This document shows positions 1 to 5,930 of a stretch of 7,107 nucleotides of DNA, one piece after another. The notes below the pieces were generated by a model. It did no database searches, had not been told where the DNA came from, and worked only from the letters and a program-made list of their open reading frames with translations. Position 1 is the stretch's first letter. Each line of letters opens with the position of its first letter. This stretch comes from CAZQIC01 sp964593555 (GTDB lineage: Bacteria; Bacteroidota; Bacteroidia; JAFLBG01), in the NCBI GenBank assembly GCA_964593555.1, contig CAZQIC010000176.1:1-7107 (forward strand). Direction: 5' to 3'. Both the position numbers and the translations under genes were made by a program.

Positions 1-70
1 TCCGCATGAGCATTTGTGGTAAAAAATCGCCACCTTCGCCAAGCGCCAAAACGTTATAAACAAGGCGTTT
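1..70. repeat. Truncated intergenic palindromic repeat at window edge
   Basis: This stretch has no credible reading frame and is rich in GCC/GGCG tracts, unlike the AT-rich genes nearby. Its right edge contains GTTATAAACAAGGCGTTT (53-70). The reverse complement of that matches 16 of 18 bases of the left edge of the hairpin element near 5119-5229 (bases 5100-5117). The sequence therefore seems to be one end of a palindromic intergenic repeat, in inverted orientation, whose other arm lies outside the window. Short internal pairings such as AAAACG (48-53) with CGTTTT (66-71) are also visible. That it is a mobile repeat arm is inference. Confidence 0.4.
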
Positions 71-89
71 TAAAGACAATTAAGACCCG

Positions 90-97
90 TATATTTG
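90..97 (+). promoter_or_regulatory. Bacteroidota-type -7 box (TATATTTG) before the first gene
   Basis: TATATTTG fits the Bacteroidota sigma-ABfA -7 consensus TAnnTTTG exactly. No good TTTG -33 element is seen at the usual distance; TTTT at 68-71 is the nearest. Transcription would begin around 102-104. That leaves only a few bases before ATG 110, or a leader of almost 300 bases if translation really starts near the signal peptide at about 398. The TTG at 95-97 lies inside this box and is therefore an unlikely start codon. Confidence 0.45.
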
Positions 98-109
98 CAA
101 CGGACGACC

Positions 110-1906
110 ATGGAAAAAATATTAACGTACACCGACACTCAAGCCGACCAGAAATTTTGTTTTTTTGCCACCGCGCATTTTAAACAAGACAAATCCTGCA
201 AGACAACGCCACCGCTCAATTTTTTGTCACGGTTTTTGTCCCACGCTTCGTTTAGCACATTTGCAAGTCGTACGTTTTTGTTTGTAGAAAAAAATACAAA
301 CAAAAGCCGTACGTCCTTCGGGAAACTTGCAAAAGAGCTAAACCTTTCCCGCAAAACAAAAACACGTGCCAAAAAATTTGCCCTCCCCACACATACTTTG
401 GTTTCGTGCTTGCTGACAGTTCTGTTCTCCGTAGATAGTTTTGCACAAATCAAAAAAGCAGAGCAGCCTAAGTTTGAAACTACTCAGCAGACAAATACTG
501 GTTATTATTTCAACAGCGTTATTGATAATCCTACACAGCCGACAAATTCTTCTGCTAATTCAATACCAATAGGAGCAACGGCAGACGATATAATAAAGCA
601 ATCATATCGACAAGTGCAAGGGCCAGTTTACACGCCCGGTATGACAACACAGCAAAGACAACAAGCCAACAACGCATATATTCAACAACAGATGGCGAAT
701 GAGCCTGCTTATAATCCGCCAAATGTTAAAAATAATTTTACCAATAAATCCGCACAACAGTTAAAAGAAGTTCAAGACGACCTAAATGAAATACATACTG
801 ACATTAGCAGTAGAAAATTTAATTCTACTTATTTCAAATCACCCGAATTTGCTGATAAAACAAAGCATTATTACGATGCTTTAAATTATCTTAATAACAT
901 GGCATCAGGAAAAACACCTATGTCATTAAAAGACGCTTATTATAAAATGGAATCCGCTTATGGAAATACCTATCTCACAAAAAAAGAGTTTAACCAAATA
1001 TTAAAAGAATCGGGAGAGTTCATAAGAACGTGGATGAAACAAAACGGACTGGATTACAATAATCAGGAATCAAAACATCTTGCAGTTCAGAAATTTTTGA
1101 GCGAAACATTAACGATTTCAATACCGAATCCCGATTCAAAAAATCCTCCTGCAAAAAAGACACATTCCCCATTTCAATATGACTATGAAGATTTTAAAGG
1201 AGAAAACGATCACAGAAATTATTTTGTAACCAAATCACTTGCAACAGGAACAGGGCAATGTAACAGTATGCCTACGGATTATATTCTACTTTGCGAACAA
1301 ATTGGTGCAAAAGCATATTTGTCTTTAGCTCCCTTGCATTCCCTTGTAATGTATCCTGACAATAACGGAACTATTCACAATTATGAACCGACAACCAACT
1401 GGAGCATGAATAATCAGGAATATGCCGAGATTATGGGAATAACACCACAAGCACAGAACAGCGGAATATATCTCGATACTCTTGGAAATAAGGCTATTGT
1501 TGCTGATTGTATGTTGCAATTAGCTTTCGGCTATTTGCGTAAATATGGAATCGGGGACGAAAATTTTTTAACAGATTGCATTAATTATTCCATTGATAAT
1601 ATCGGAAAACAAAAACTAATTCATGCGTATTTTCTGCTCAGTGATTATTATGCAATCAAACTTGACAATTTATTAACTCAAAAAGGAATAAAGGATTTAA
1701 ACGAAATTGATAAAATTCCCGAAGCTAAATTCCTGCATGATAAATACATTGAAACAGAAGCCATTATCCAAAAGCTTGGGTATCAGGAGATGCCACCTGC
1801 TTTATATGAAGAACTAATGGATAAAATGGATAAAAAGGGAAGGATTCAAAAGGATAAAAATATTAACACCAAAGAAAAACGTAGCTTATTTGTAAAATCA
1901 TTTTAA
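110..1906 (+). CDS. Secreted transglutaminase-like protein (stand-alone paralogue)
   Basis: The function is unknown, but a transglutaminase-like papain-fold triad is visible: Cys384 (GQCNSMP), His410 (APLHSL) and Glu426 (NYEP), spaced 26 and 16 residues apart. An SGKTP segment lies at about 266-270 and an LGYQEMP motif at 556-562. All of these recur in the next gene, which starts 21 bases downstream, so the two are paralogues; this one lacks the RHS and HExxH tail. A signal peptide (LVSCLLTVLFSVDSFA, then Gln) sits at about residues 97-112, an impossible place for an export signal if translation starts at 110. The preceding ~95 codons are encoded by a palindromic repeat (221-377). ATG 110 is given because it is the only ATG before the signal; TTG 398 would place the signal at the true N-terminus. 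A Gln/Asn-rich linker follows the signal. The triad is consistent with a cysteine peptidase or transferase in the periplasm or outside the cell; the activity is inferred. Confidence 0.7.
   Translation: MEKILTYTDTQADQKFCFFATAHFKQDKSCKTTPPLNFLSRFLSHASFSTFASRTFLFVEKNTNKSRTSFGKLAKELNLSRKTKTRAKKFALPTHTLVSCLLTVLFSVDSFAQIKKAEQPKFETTQQTNTGYYFNSVIDNPTQPTNSSANSIPIGATADDIIKQSYRQVQGPVYTPGMTTQQRQQANNAYIQQQMANEPAYNPPNVKNNFTNKSAQQLKEVQDDLNEIHTDISSRKFNSTYFKSPEFADKTKHYYDALNYLNNMASGKTPMSLKDAYYKMESAYGNTYLTKKEFNQILKESGEFIRTWMKQNGLDYNNQESKHLAVQKFLSETLTISIPNPDSKNPPAKKTHSPFQYDYEDFKGENDHRNYFVTKSLATGTGQCNSMPTDYILLCEQIGAKAYLSLAPLHSLVMYPDNNGTIHNYEPTTNWSMNNQEYAEIMGITPQAQNSGIYLDTLGNKAIVADCMLQLAFGYLRKYGIGDENFLTDCINYSIDNIGKQKLIHAYFLLSDYYAIKLDNLLTQKGIKDLNEIDKIPEAKFLHDKYIETEAIIQKLGYQEMPPALYEELMDKMDKKGRIQKDKNINTKEKRSLFVKSF
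221..377. repeat. Palindromic intergenic element A, copy 1
   Basis: This is a nested palindrome. The outer arms 221-239 and about 356-376 pair imperfectly. The middle arms TTTAGCACATTTGC (251-264) and GCAAAAGAGCTAAA (329-342) pair at 12 of 14 positions, extended by AAG (265-267) with CTT (326-328). The innermost stem 269-286 pairs with 295-313 almost perfectly (CGTACG plus a T-rich arm) around an A-rich loop (287-294). Copy 2 at 4788-4920 shares the outer and middle arms at nearly the same spacing. No transposase is encoded, so this is a non-autonomous REP/MITE-like unit. It overlaps the nominal 5' end of the first gene. Confidence 0.75.
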
Positions 1907-1915
1907 ACAATTCAA

Positions 1916-1923
1916 TATATTTA
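1916..1923 (+). promoter_or_regulatory. Possible weak -7 box before the RHS-toxin gene
   Basis: TATATTTA differs from the TAnnTTTG consensus at the last base. A TTTG at 1889-1892 lies 23 bases upstream and could serve as the -33 element. Transcription would start almost at ATG 1928, giving a leaderless or nearly leaderless mRNA. With only 21 bases between the genes, read-through from the gene upstream is equally possible. Confidence 0.3.
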
Positions 1924-1927
1924 CACC

Positions 1928-3988
1928 ATGAAAAAAACACTTGCCCTATCACTCGTTCTCGCCCTGCAAATTGCAAGCGTGAATTTCTTGTTTGCTGGCG
2001 CAAACAACGATACAACCAAAATAAAACCCACTGACTTTCAAAAGTCCTGTTTCTATTCCGCTAAACAGGAAATTGAAGATATGCTTTCAGGAAAAACACC
2101 TCTGAATTATGAAAGGGCGGTATTTGTTACCGAGAATGCTTTTTATGACAATGAAGTATATTTTGAAAACTACCAATATATACTTGATAAATACACGACT
2201 ATTATAAAACAACTTTATGCTTCTGAATACAATGAAAAATCTCAAAACTTAAAACCTACCTTATTAGAAACAGAAGATATAAAAAGAAAGAAATATGCTA
2301 ATGCGGTAGCGAATTGGGCAATATACCGTTACATTGCTGATACAACAAAAATTATTAACAATAATTCCATTTCAATATACTTACCATTCAAATACAGTAA
2401 CAAAGATCCTTTTGCTACAAATAATTGGTCTAATTCTCAAATATTCAGTTTAATCAACCCCTACTCACGTAGTGGAAATTGCTATGCCTTAGCATCATTA
2501 TTTAAGATTTTATCTTTGCGGTTAAACTCTGATGCAAATATTTGTACAGCTCCTAATCATGTTTTTATTCAGCATAAAGACAACAACGGAATCCAATACA
2601 ATGTTGAACTTGCAAGTAATGCATTTCCTGGAACTGGTTCTCTGCAAACAATCACATATACAACTAATGAAGCAATAAGAAGCGGAATTGCCCTACGTAC
2701 TCTTGATTTAAAACAATCCGTTGCTATTTGCCTTGTTTACCTTGCTAAAAGCTACGAGAATAAATTCAACATAAAAGATGATGCATTTTTATTAAGCTGC
2801 GCAAACTTGGCGATAAAAAATGATTCCCTTAATCTGAATGCAATGCTTTTGAAGGCAGAAGTTTTGGAAGAACGAATTATAAAGAAAAGCAAAACCATTG
2901 CTCAGTTGCAAACGGACAAAGAATTTCTACAGTATCAAAAATTTATTGCGAAGCTATATCAACTCGGTTACCGTGAAATGCCTCTCGAAATGAAAAATAT
3001 TCTTGTCTCTACAATTCGCAAAGACACAGTTCCATTAATCATTAAAGACCATACACCACAACCCTTCGCAAGCATCGGGGTAAAAACTACTCGTTATGCA
3101 ACGCTTTCAAACGGATTATTTGAAGAAGTCCACGAAACAAAACCCATTGAAAAATTTAATCGAACAGTTTTTGACACAAAAACAAAAAAGGTGAAAACAT
3201 TTGAAAACCCCGATGCGCTATACAATAATTATAATTTCGACCCTGTTGTTTTTGCCCTAAGTGTTGACCCCCTTGCTGCAAAATATCCCTCTTTGTCTCC
3301 TTATGCATTTTGTGCGAACAACCCAATAATATATGTTGATAAAGATGGAAGAGAAATAGAAGGAGTAATTGTAAAGGATGGTAAATATACTTATACGGAT
3401 GCTGCTCTCAAAAATGGTACTGATAAATATATTCAAGCAAGAACACAAACTGCAACAGGAATTGAAAAAATCGGAGCATTAATTTCTTCAAAAGAAACAT
3501 ACAGAATTTCCGTTACAGATAAAGTAATTCTCATGCCAACAGCAGATGGAAGATATGGAATTGCGGGAGGCGGAGCAGATGCGAGTACAAATTCATTGAT
3601 TGTCGGTTTAAATGAAGCAAGATTTGCAACTGTAAGTGATGTACAATTACAAAATGCCGTAACAGTAGATGCAAAAGGCAACTTGGTTCCACTATCAATT
3701 TCACGCGATAATTTAGATAATCCATTGGTTGATCCTAATAATGATTATACAAAAACATATCAAAAAGCATATGAAGAATCCGGTGCTGCAGCGTTCGACA
3801 ATAATGCTGCGAATACTCCTAAAACAACTGCTGAAAAAATAAATGCTTTTGGCGCACATGAAGAAACACATTTAACTAAAAAGAATATTAAAATGCAAGA
3901 GGCAGGAAATGTTTATGGTTCTGAAAAAGCTGCATTCAAAGAAGAAATAAAAGAAAGAAAAGAATATCAAGAAACTGTTCCAAAATAA
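1928..3988 (+). CDS. Transglutaminase-like / RHS-core / HExxH polymorphic toxin candidate
   Basis: The protein has 686 residues with a visible domain order. Residues 1-25 are a Sec signal peptide (MKKTLALSLVLALQ start). Residues ~50-355 are a transglutaminase-like module with Cys185 (SGNCYAL), His211 (APNHVF), Glu227 (NVEL), an SGKTP segment at 54-58 and LGYREMP at 346-352, all shared with the preceding gene. Residues ~408-476 are a Bacteroidota-type RHS-core segment (VDPLAAKYPSLSPYAF, NNPI, then DKDGRE). Residues ~477-686 are a unique tail with the zinc-peptidase signature HEETH (644-648); Glu666 or Glu672 could be the third ligand. In polymorphic toxins the region after the RHS core is the variable toxic domain, so a metallopeptidase warhead is inferred. 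No YD-repeat shell precedes the core, and no C-terminal type IX secretion signal is evident, so the route out of the cell is unclear. A housekeeping secreted peptidase is the main alternative. Confidence 0.75.
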   Translation: MKKTLALSLVLALQIASVNFLFAGANNDTTKIKPTDFQKSCFYSAKQEIEDMLSGKTPLNYERAVFVTENAFYDNEVYFENYQYILDKYTTIIKQLYASEYNEKSQNLKPTLLETEDIKRKKYANAVANWAIYRYIADTTKIINNNSISIYLPFKYSNKDPFATNNWSNSQIFSLINPYSRSGNCYALASLFKILSLRLNSDANICTAPNHVFIQHKDNNGIQYNVELASNAFPGTGSLQTITYTTNEAIRSGIALRTLDLKQSVAICLVYLAKSYENKFNIKDDAFLLSCANLAIKNDSLNLNAMLLKAEVLEERIIKKSKTIAQLQTDKEFLQYQKFIAKLYQLGYREMPLEMKNILVSTIRKDTVPLIIKDHTPQPFASIGVKTTRYATLSNGLFEEVHETKPIEKFNRTVFDTKTKKVKTFENPDALYNNYNFDPVVFALSVDPLAAKYPSLSPYAFCANNPIIYVDKDGREIEGVIVKDGKYTYTDAALKNGTDKYIQARTQTATGIEKIGALISSKETYRISVTDKVILMPTADGRYGIAGGGADASTNSLIVGLNEARFATVSDVQLQNAVTVDAKGNLVPLSISRDNLDNPLVDPNNDYTKTYQKAYEESGAAAFDNNAANTPKTTAEKINAFGAHEETHLTKKNIKMQEAGNVYGSEKAAFKEEIKERKEYQETVPK

Positions 3989-4000
3989 TAATAATAATAA
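3986..4000 (+). repeat. (TAA)5 microsatellite at the toxin/lipoprotein junction
   Basis: Five tandem TAA triplets begin with the stop codon of the toxin gene and end with the A of the next gene's ATG, so the first reading frame meets five consecutive in-frame stops. Slippage would change the intergenic spacing in steps of three without affecting either protein. Confidence 0.7.
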
Positions 4001-4443
4001 TGAAAACAAACATGACTATAAAAGCAATAATATTATTAGCAATCATCGGATTGCATTCCTGTGCATCTTCTGGACAAAATTCTATTGATAAAGCAAAAAT
4101 AAAAAACGACTTTTTAGCAGATTCGCTTGGTTGTTTAGGAATAAGACTAAGCTATATTGATGCATCGAAAAAATATATTGATTCCGAAACAAAAAAACAA
4201 AAAAATAAAATATTAATTGGAGAGATAAATTTTATAGGTCAAACAAGAGATAGTATTATTAGTTTTATTGGTAAGCCAAACAAATCTAATGTTCGAAGTG
4301 AACATATAAAACAGGGCAATCAGTCATTATTTTTTGAGATAGAAAATTTATGGTATGACTTATCATGCGATAAAAAGAAGAAAACATTAACAATTCAAAT
4401 TCTTAATGAGAAAATTGAAGCCATCAAAATTACTGAAAAGTAA
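4000..4443 (+). CDS. Small lipoprotein, candidate immunity protein
   Basis: The protein has 147 residues. A hydrophobic leader ends in the lipobox Leu-His-Ser-Cys, with Cys21 as the lipidated residue. ATG 4012 (Met5) would give an equally good, shorter leader. No acidic residues follow the cysteine directly (CASSGQN), so there is no obvious Bacteroidota surface-export signal and the protein probably faces the periplasm. Residues ~76-144 (INFIGQTRDSIISFIGKP, then alternating hydrophobic strands with LWYDLSC) recall the BamE/SmpA-like beta-lactamase-inhibitor fold, in which a short helix precedes 'GxP'; this is a weak resemblance only. The gene lies 11 bases after the RHS/HExxH gene on the same strand, the usual position of an immunity gene. 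A periplasmic immunity lipoprotein would suit a toxin acting in that compartment. An unrelated lipoprotein is possible. Confidence 0.7.
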   Translation: MKTNMTIKAIILLAIIGLHSCASSGQNSIDKAKIKNDFLADSLGCLGIRLSYIDASKKYIDSETKKQKNKILIGEINFIGQTRDSIISFIGKPNKSNVRSEHIKQGNQSLFFEIENLWYDLSCDKKKKTLTIQILNEKIEAIKITEK

Positions 4444-4451
4444 TTTAGTGT

Positions 4452-4730
4452 TTACAAAGATGGTTTCGCATTTTTATTTTCAGGCATCCCAGCAGGTTTA
4501 ATCGTATCCTTATCATTCACAAATTTATACGGGCTATCCCGCATGTATTTGAAAGCAGTATCTATTTCCCTCGGACAGTAACAAAGGCTTGGGTTGTATA
4601 ACCTCATTCCATAATCATGTAAATTCTTTGTTTCCAAAGAATCAGTTTGGACAGCCTTTTTCTGCTGTGGTTCTTGAGCAAAAGAAAATGCTACAGTAAG
4701 AACAAATATGGAAGTGGCAATAAATTTCAT
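4452..4730 (-). CDS. Small secreted protein of unknown function
   Basis: This 92-residue protein was not recognised. It starts with a clear Sec signal peptide (MKFIATSIFVLTVAFSFA, cleavage before Gln19). The mature part of about 74 residues is polar, with a Lys/Gln-rich start, a central YNPSLCYCPRE segment carrying two closely spaced cysteines, and a Lys/Pro/Asn-rich tail. The Cys-x-Cys pair could form a disulfide or bind metal; nothing more can be said. The gene converges on the lipoprotein gene, with 8 bases between the two stop codons and no visible terminator hairpin. A plausible promoter lies about 25 bases upstream of its ATG, and palindromic element A copy 2 lies just beyond that. The signal peptide is the main reason to accept this ORF as real. 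Confidence 0.6.
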   Translation of the reverse strand: MKFIATSIFVLTVAFSFAQEPQQKKAVQTDSLETKNLHDYGMRLYNPSLCYCPREIDTAFKYMRDSPYKFVNDKDTIKPAGMPENKNAKPSL

Positions 4731-4755
4731 TCCGCTGATAATTTTGGCTAAGTTA

Positions 4756-4763
4756 CAAAAGAA
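4756..4763 (-). promoter_or_regulatory. Possible -7 box for the small secreted protein
   Basis: Read on the minus strand this is TTCTTTTG, one mismatch from the TAnnTTTG consensus. It lies 25 bases upstream of the ATG at 4730, giving a leader of roughly 20 bases. No convincing -33 TTTG is seen at the expected distance. Confidence 0.3.
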
Positions 4764-4787
4764 AAGTAAAGCCTCCCCTCGTAATTA

Positions 4788-4920
4788 TTTTTGTCATGGT
4801 TTTTGTAAACTCCCCATTTTAGCACATTTGCCCACTTGCTGACTTTTTTATTTTTAACGGATAGCTAAGCGGGCAAAAGAGCTAAAGCCAACGCACAAAC
4901 AAAAACACATGCCAAAAAAT
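4788..4920. repeat. Palindromic intergenic element A, copy 2
   Basis: This copy has the same orientation as copy 1 at 221-377. The left outer arm (4788-4806) matches copy 1 at 18 of 19 bases, the middle arms 4818-4831 and 4873-4886 match at 14 of 14 each, and the right outer arm (4897-4920) matches at 23 of 24. Spacing is conserved: 11 and 11 bases on the left, 11 against 10 on the right. The centre (4832-4872) has diverged but can still pair: CC 4832-4833 with GG 4871-4872 replaces the AAG/CTT pair of copy 1. It lies 57 bases upstream of the minus-strand gene's start. Confidence 0.8.
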
Positions 4921-5118
4921 AATTACCCTCACGCAAAAAGAAAATAAAAGCCCTCCCTAAAAAAACAAAATTTGGCAACCACACTTCCCGACAGCAGGCA
5001 GTTCGACAAAATCACAACGACAGTAAGACTATATCGCCAGACCATTCACCGACAAAAAGAAAAAAGGACTTCCGCTCCGACCATGAACATCCTGCACAAA
5101 AACGCCCAGTTTATAACA

Positions 5119-5229
5119 GCGGGCTTGCGGAAATTGCGGGTTCAGTGGTATATTAAAGTTTCTGCTTTCTATTACCTTTGTAGTAGCTTGACAGATTGTG
5201 CATTTTAATCCGCAACTTCGCAAGCCCGC
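5119..5229. repeat. Palindromic intergenic element B
   Basis: The left arm (5119-5139, GCGGGCTTGCGGAAATTGCG plus G) pairs with the right arm (5210-5229, CCGCAACTTCGCAAGCCCGC) with one bulge and one mismatch. The two enclose an AT-rich centre of 70 bases (5140-5209). The G+C-rich arms contrast with the surrounding DNA. The element has no coding capacity and looks like a REP/MITE-type unit. Its centre contains an exact TAnnTTTG box, so it may carry a portable promoter. I recognise this layout from other Bacteroidota intergenic regions, from memory only. Confidence 0.75.
5173..5180 (+). promoter_or_regulatory. -7 box (TACCTTTG) in the centre of element B
   Basis: TACCTTTG is an exact match to the Bacteroidota -7 consensus TAnnTTTG. 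It sits in the unpaired centre of the palindrome and points toward the gene pair at 5379-7018. No clear -33 TTTG is found 17-23 bases upstream. Transcription would start near 5187 and would run through the right arm, so the left and right arms would not both be in the transcript. Confidence 0.4.
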
Positions 5230-5323
5230 AAACCGTTACCGGTCATGCTAAAAGACGACAGTGCAACAATAAAACGACAAAGTAAATGAACAGACAAGCC
5301 AACGCTTCAGCAAAATCAAAAGA

Positions 5324-5359
5324 GCTGCAACCCATCTCGCAAGCCGACACAGTTGCAGC
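5324..5359. repeat. Short inverted repeat beside the assembly gap
   Basis: GCTGCAAC (5324-5331) and GTTGCAGC (5352-5359) are perfect inverted 8-mers around a 20-base loop. The N run begins 10 bases later. It could be another fragment of an intergenic palindrome, and the repeat may have contributed to the assembly break. Confidence 0.4.
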
Positions 5360-5368
5360 ACATTATAT

Positions 5369-5378
5369 NNNNNNNNNN
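5369..5378. other. Assembly gap (10 N)
   Basis: A run of exactly 10 N joins two contigs. The true distance is unknown, so the reading frame across it means nothing and the start of the following gene may be hidden in it. Confidence 0.95.
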
Positions 5379-5930
5379 CGCACTTGGCAACAGCAGACAT
5401 TGACTTTCTTAAAAACAATCCTGTTTACATTTTTATTTGTTTCAACAACTTACACAACTTTTGCTCAGACAAATTCCCGACATGTAAAAGTCAGCGGCTA
5501 CCAACGAAAGGACGGAACTTATGTTCAACCGTATTTTAGGACTGCCCCAAACTCAACGAACCGAGACAACTTTTCTACAAAGGGAAATACAAATCCATAC
5601 ACTGGAAAACCAGGATGGATAGAGCCTGACAGCAAATACAACACTTTTTATTACAGCACTTACACATACCCAACAAATAAGACACAAAGCGACTACACAA
5701 CAACATCAACAACCACATTACCTATACAATATAAAAACAGGACTTATGTAGAAGATGAATACGGAGGCTATTCTTGCTATTTGACGGTAAAAGATGAACG
5801 AACTTTTAATATCTACGACATGAAAGACGAACTCATCTTATACCTTGTAATCAATCATCGTGGCGACTGGCGTATTTTTGACAGTAATTGGATTTATATT
5901 AAAACCATATTTGTAGAGACTGAAAAATGA
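5379..5930 (+). CDS. Secreted protein with RKDGTY / NPYTGKPG motifs, 5' end uncertain
   Basis: The coding frame is convincing from just after the gap. A signal peptide (TFLKTILFTFLFVSTTYTTFA, cleaved before Gln) would start neatly at TTG 5400, but an ATG inside the gap is equally possible; the in-frame ATG at 5286 lies across the gap in repeat-like DNA and was not used. The mature protein has a conserved-looking block with GYQRKDGTYVQPYFRTAP, then DNFSTKGNTNPYTGKPG. This pattern is common in short bacterial secreted proteins of unknown role. A Thr/Tyr-rich linker follows, then a C-terminal part with several Tyr and Trp (GGYSCYLTV, HRGDWRIFD). Its stop overlaps the next gene's start as ATGA, so the two are probably co-translated. 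The promoter may be the box in element B or lie within the gap. Function unknown. Confidence 0.7.
   Translation, partial: RTWQQQTLTFLKTILFTFLFVSTTYTTFAQTNSRHVKVSGYQRKDGTYVQPYFRTAPNSTNRDNFSTKGNTNPYTGKPGWIEPDSKYNTFYYSTYTYPTNKTQSDYTTTSTTTLPIQYKNRTYVEDEYGGYSCYLTVKDERTFNIYDMKDELILYLVINHRGDWRIFDSNWIYIKTIFVETEK

Larger units (their letters stand above)
4731..5378. other. Non-coding, repeat-filled intergenic region
   Basis: No credible gene is seen in these ~650 bases. From left to right they hold a promoter-like site for the minus-strand gene, palindromic element A copy 2, an A-rich spacer (about 4921-4975), a mid-G+C spacer (about 4976-5100), hairpin element B with an internal promoter-like box, an 8-base inverted repeat (5324-5359) and the assembly gap. 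Frames that stay open here do so because the sequence lacks TA-rich stops; none has a signal peptide, a known motif or a good start. Confidence 0.65.

Noticed and set aside
95..97. TTG 95 as start of the first gene
   Set aside because: These bases are part of the TATATTTG promoter box.
139..453. Minus-strand open frame of 104 codons
   Set aside because: It is the antisense of palindromic element A and flanking DNA; both strands are open there only because stop triplets are rare in the repeat.
3433..3681. Minus-strand open frame inside the RHS/HExxH gene
   Set aside because: It is antisense to a well-supported coding frame and has no independent features.
4440..4455. Bidirectional terminator between the convergent genes
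   Set aside because: Only 8 bases separate the stop codons and no inverted repeat with a U-tract is visible around them.
4972..5208. Plus-strand open frame of 78 codons starting with TTG
   Set aside because: It lies in repeat-filled intergenic DNA, its last third is the left arm and centre of element B, and it has no signal peptide or recognisable motif.
5286..5368. ATG 5286 as the start of the secreted gene
   Set aside because: The frame continues only through 10 N of unknown true length, the sequence before the gap looks like intergenic repeat with an inverted repeat, and the signal peptide begins after the gap.
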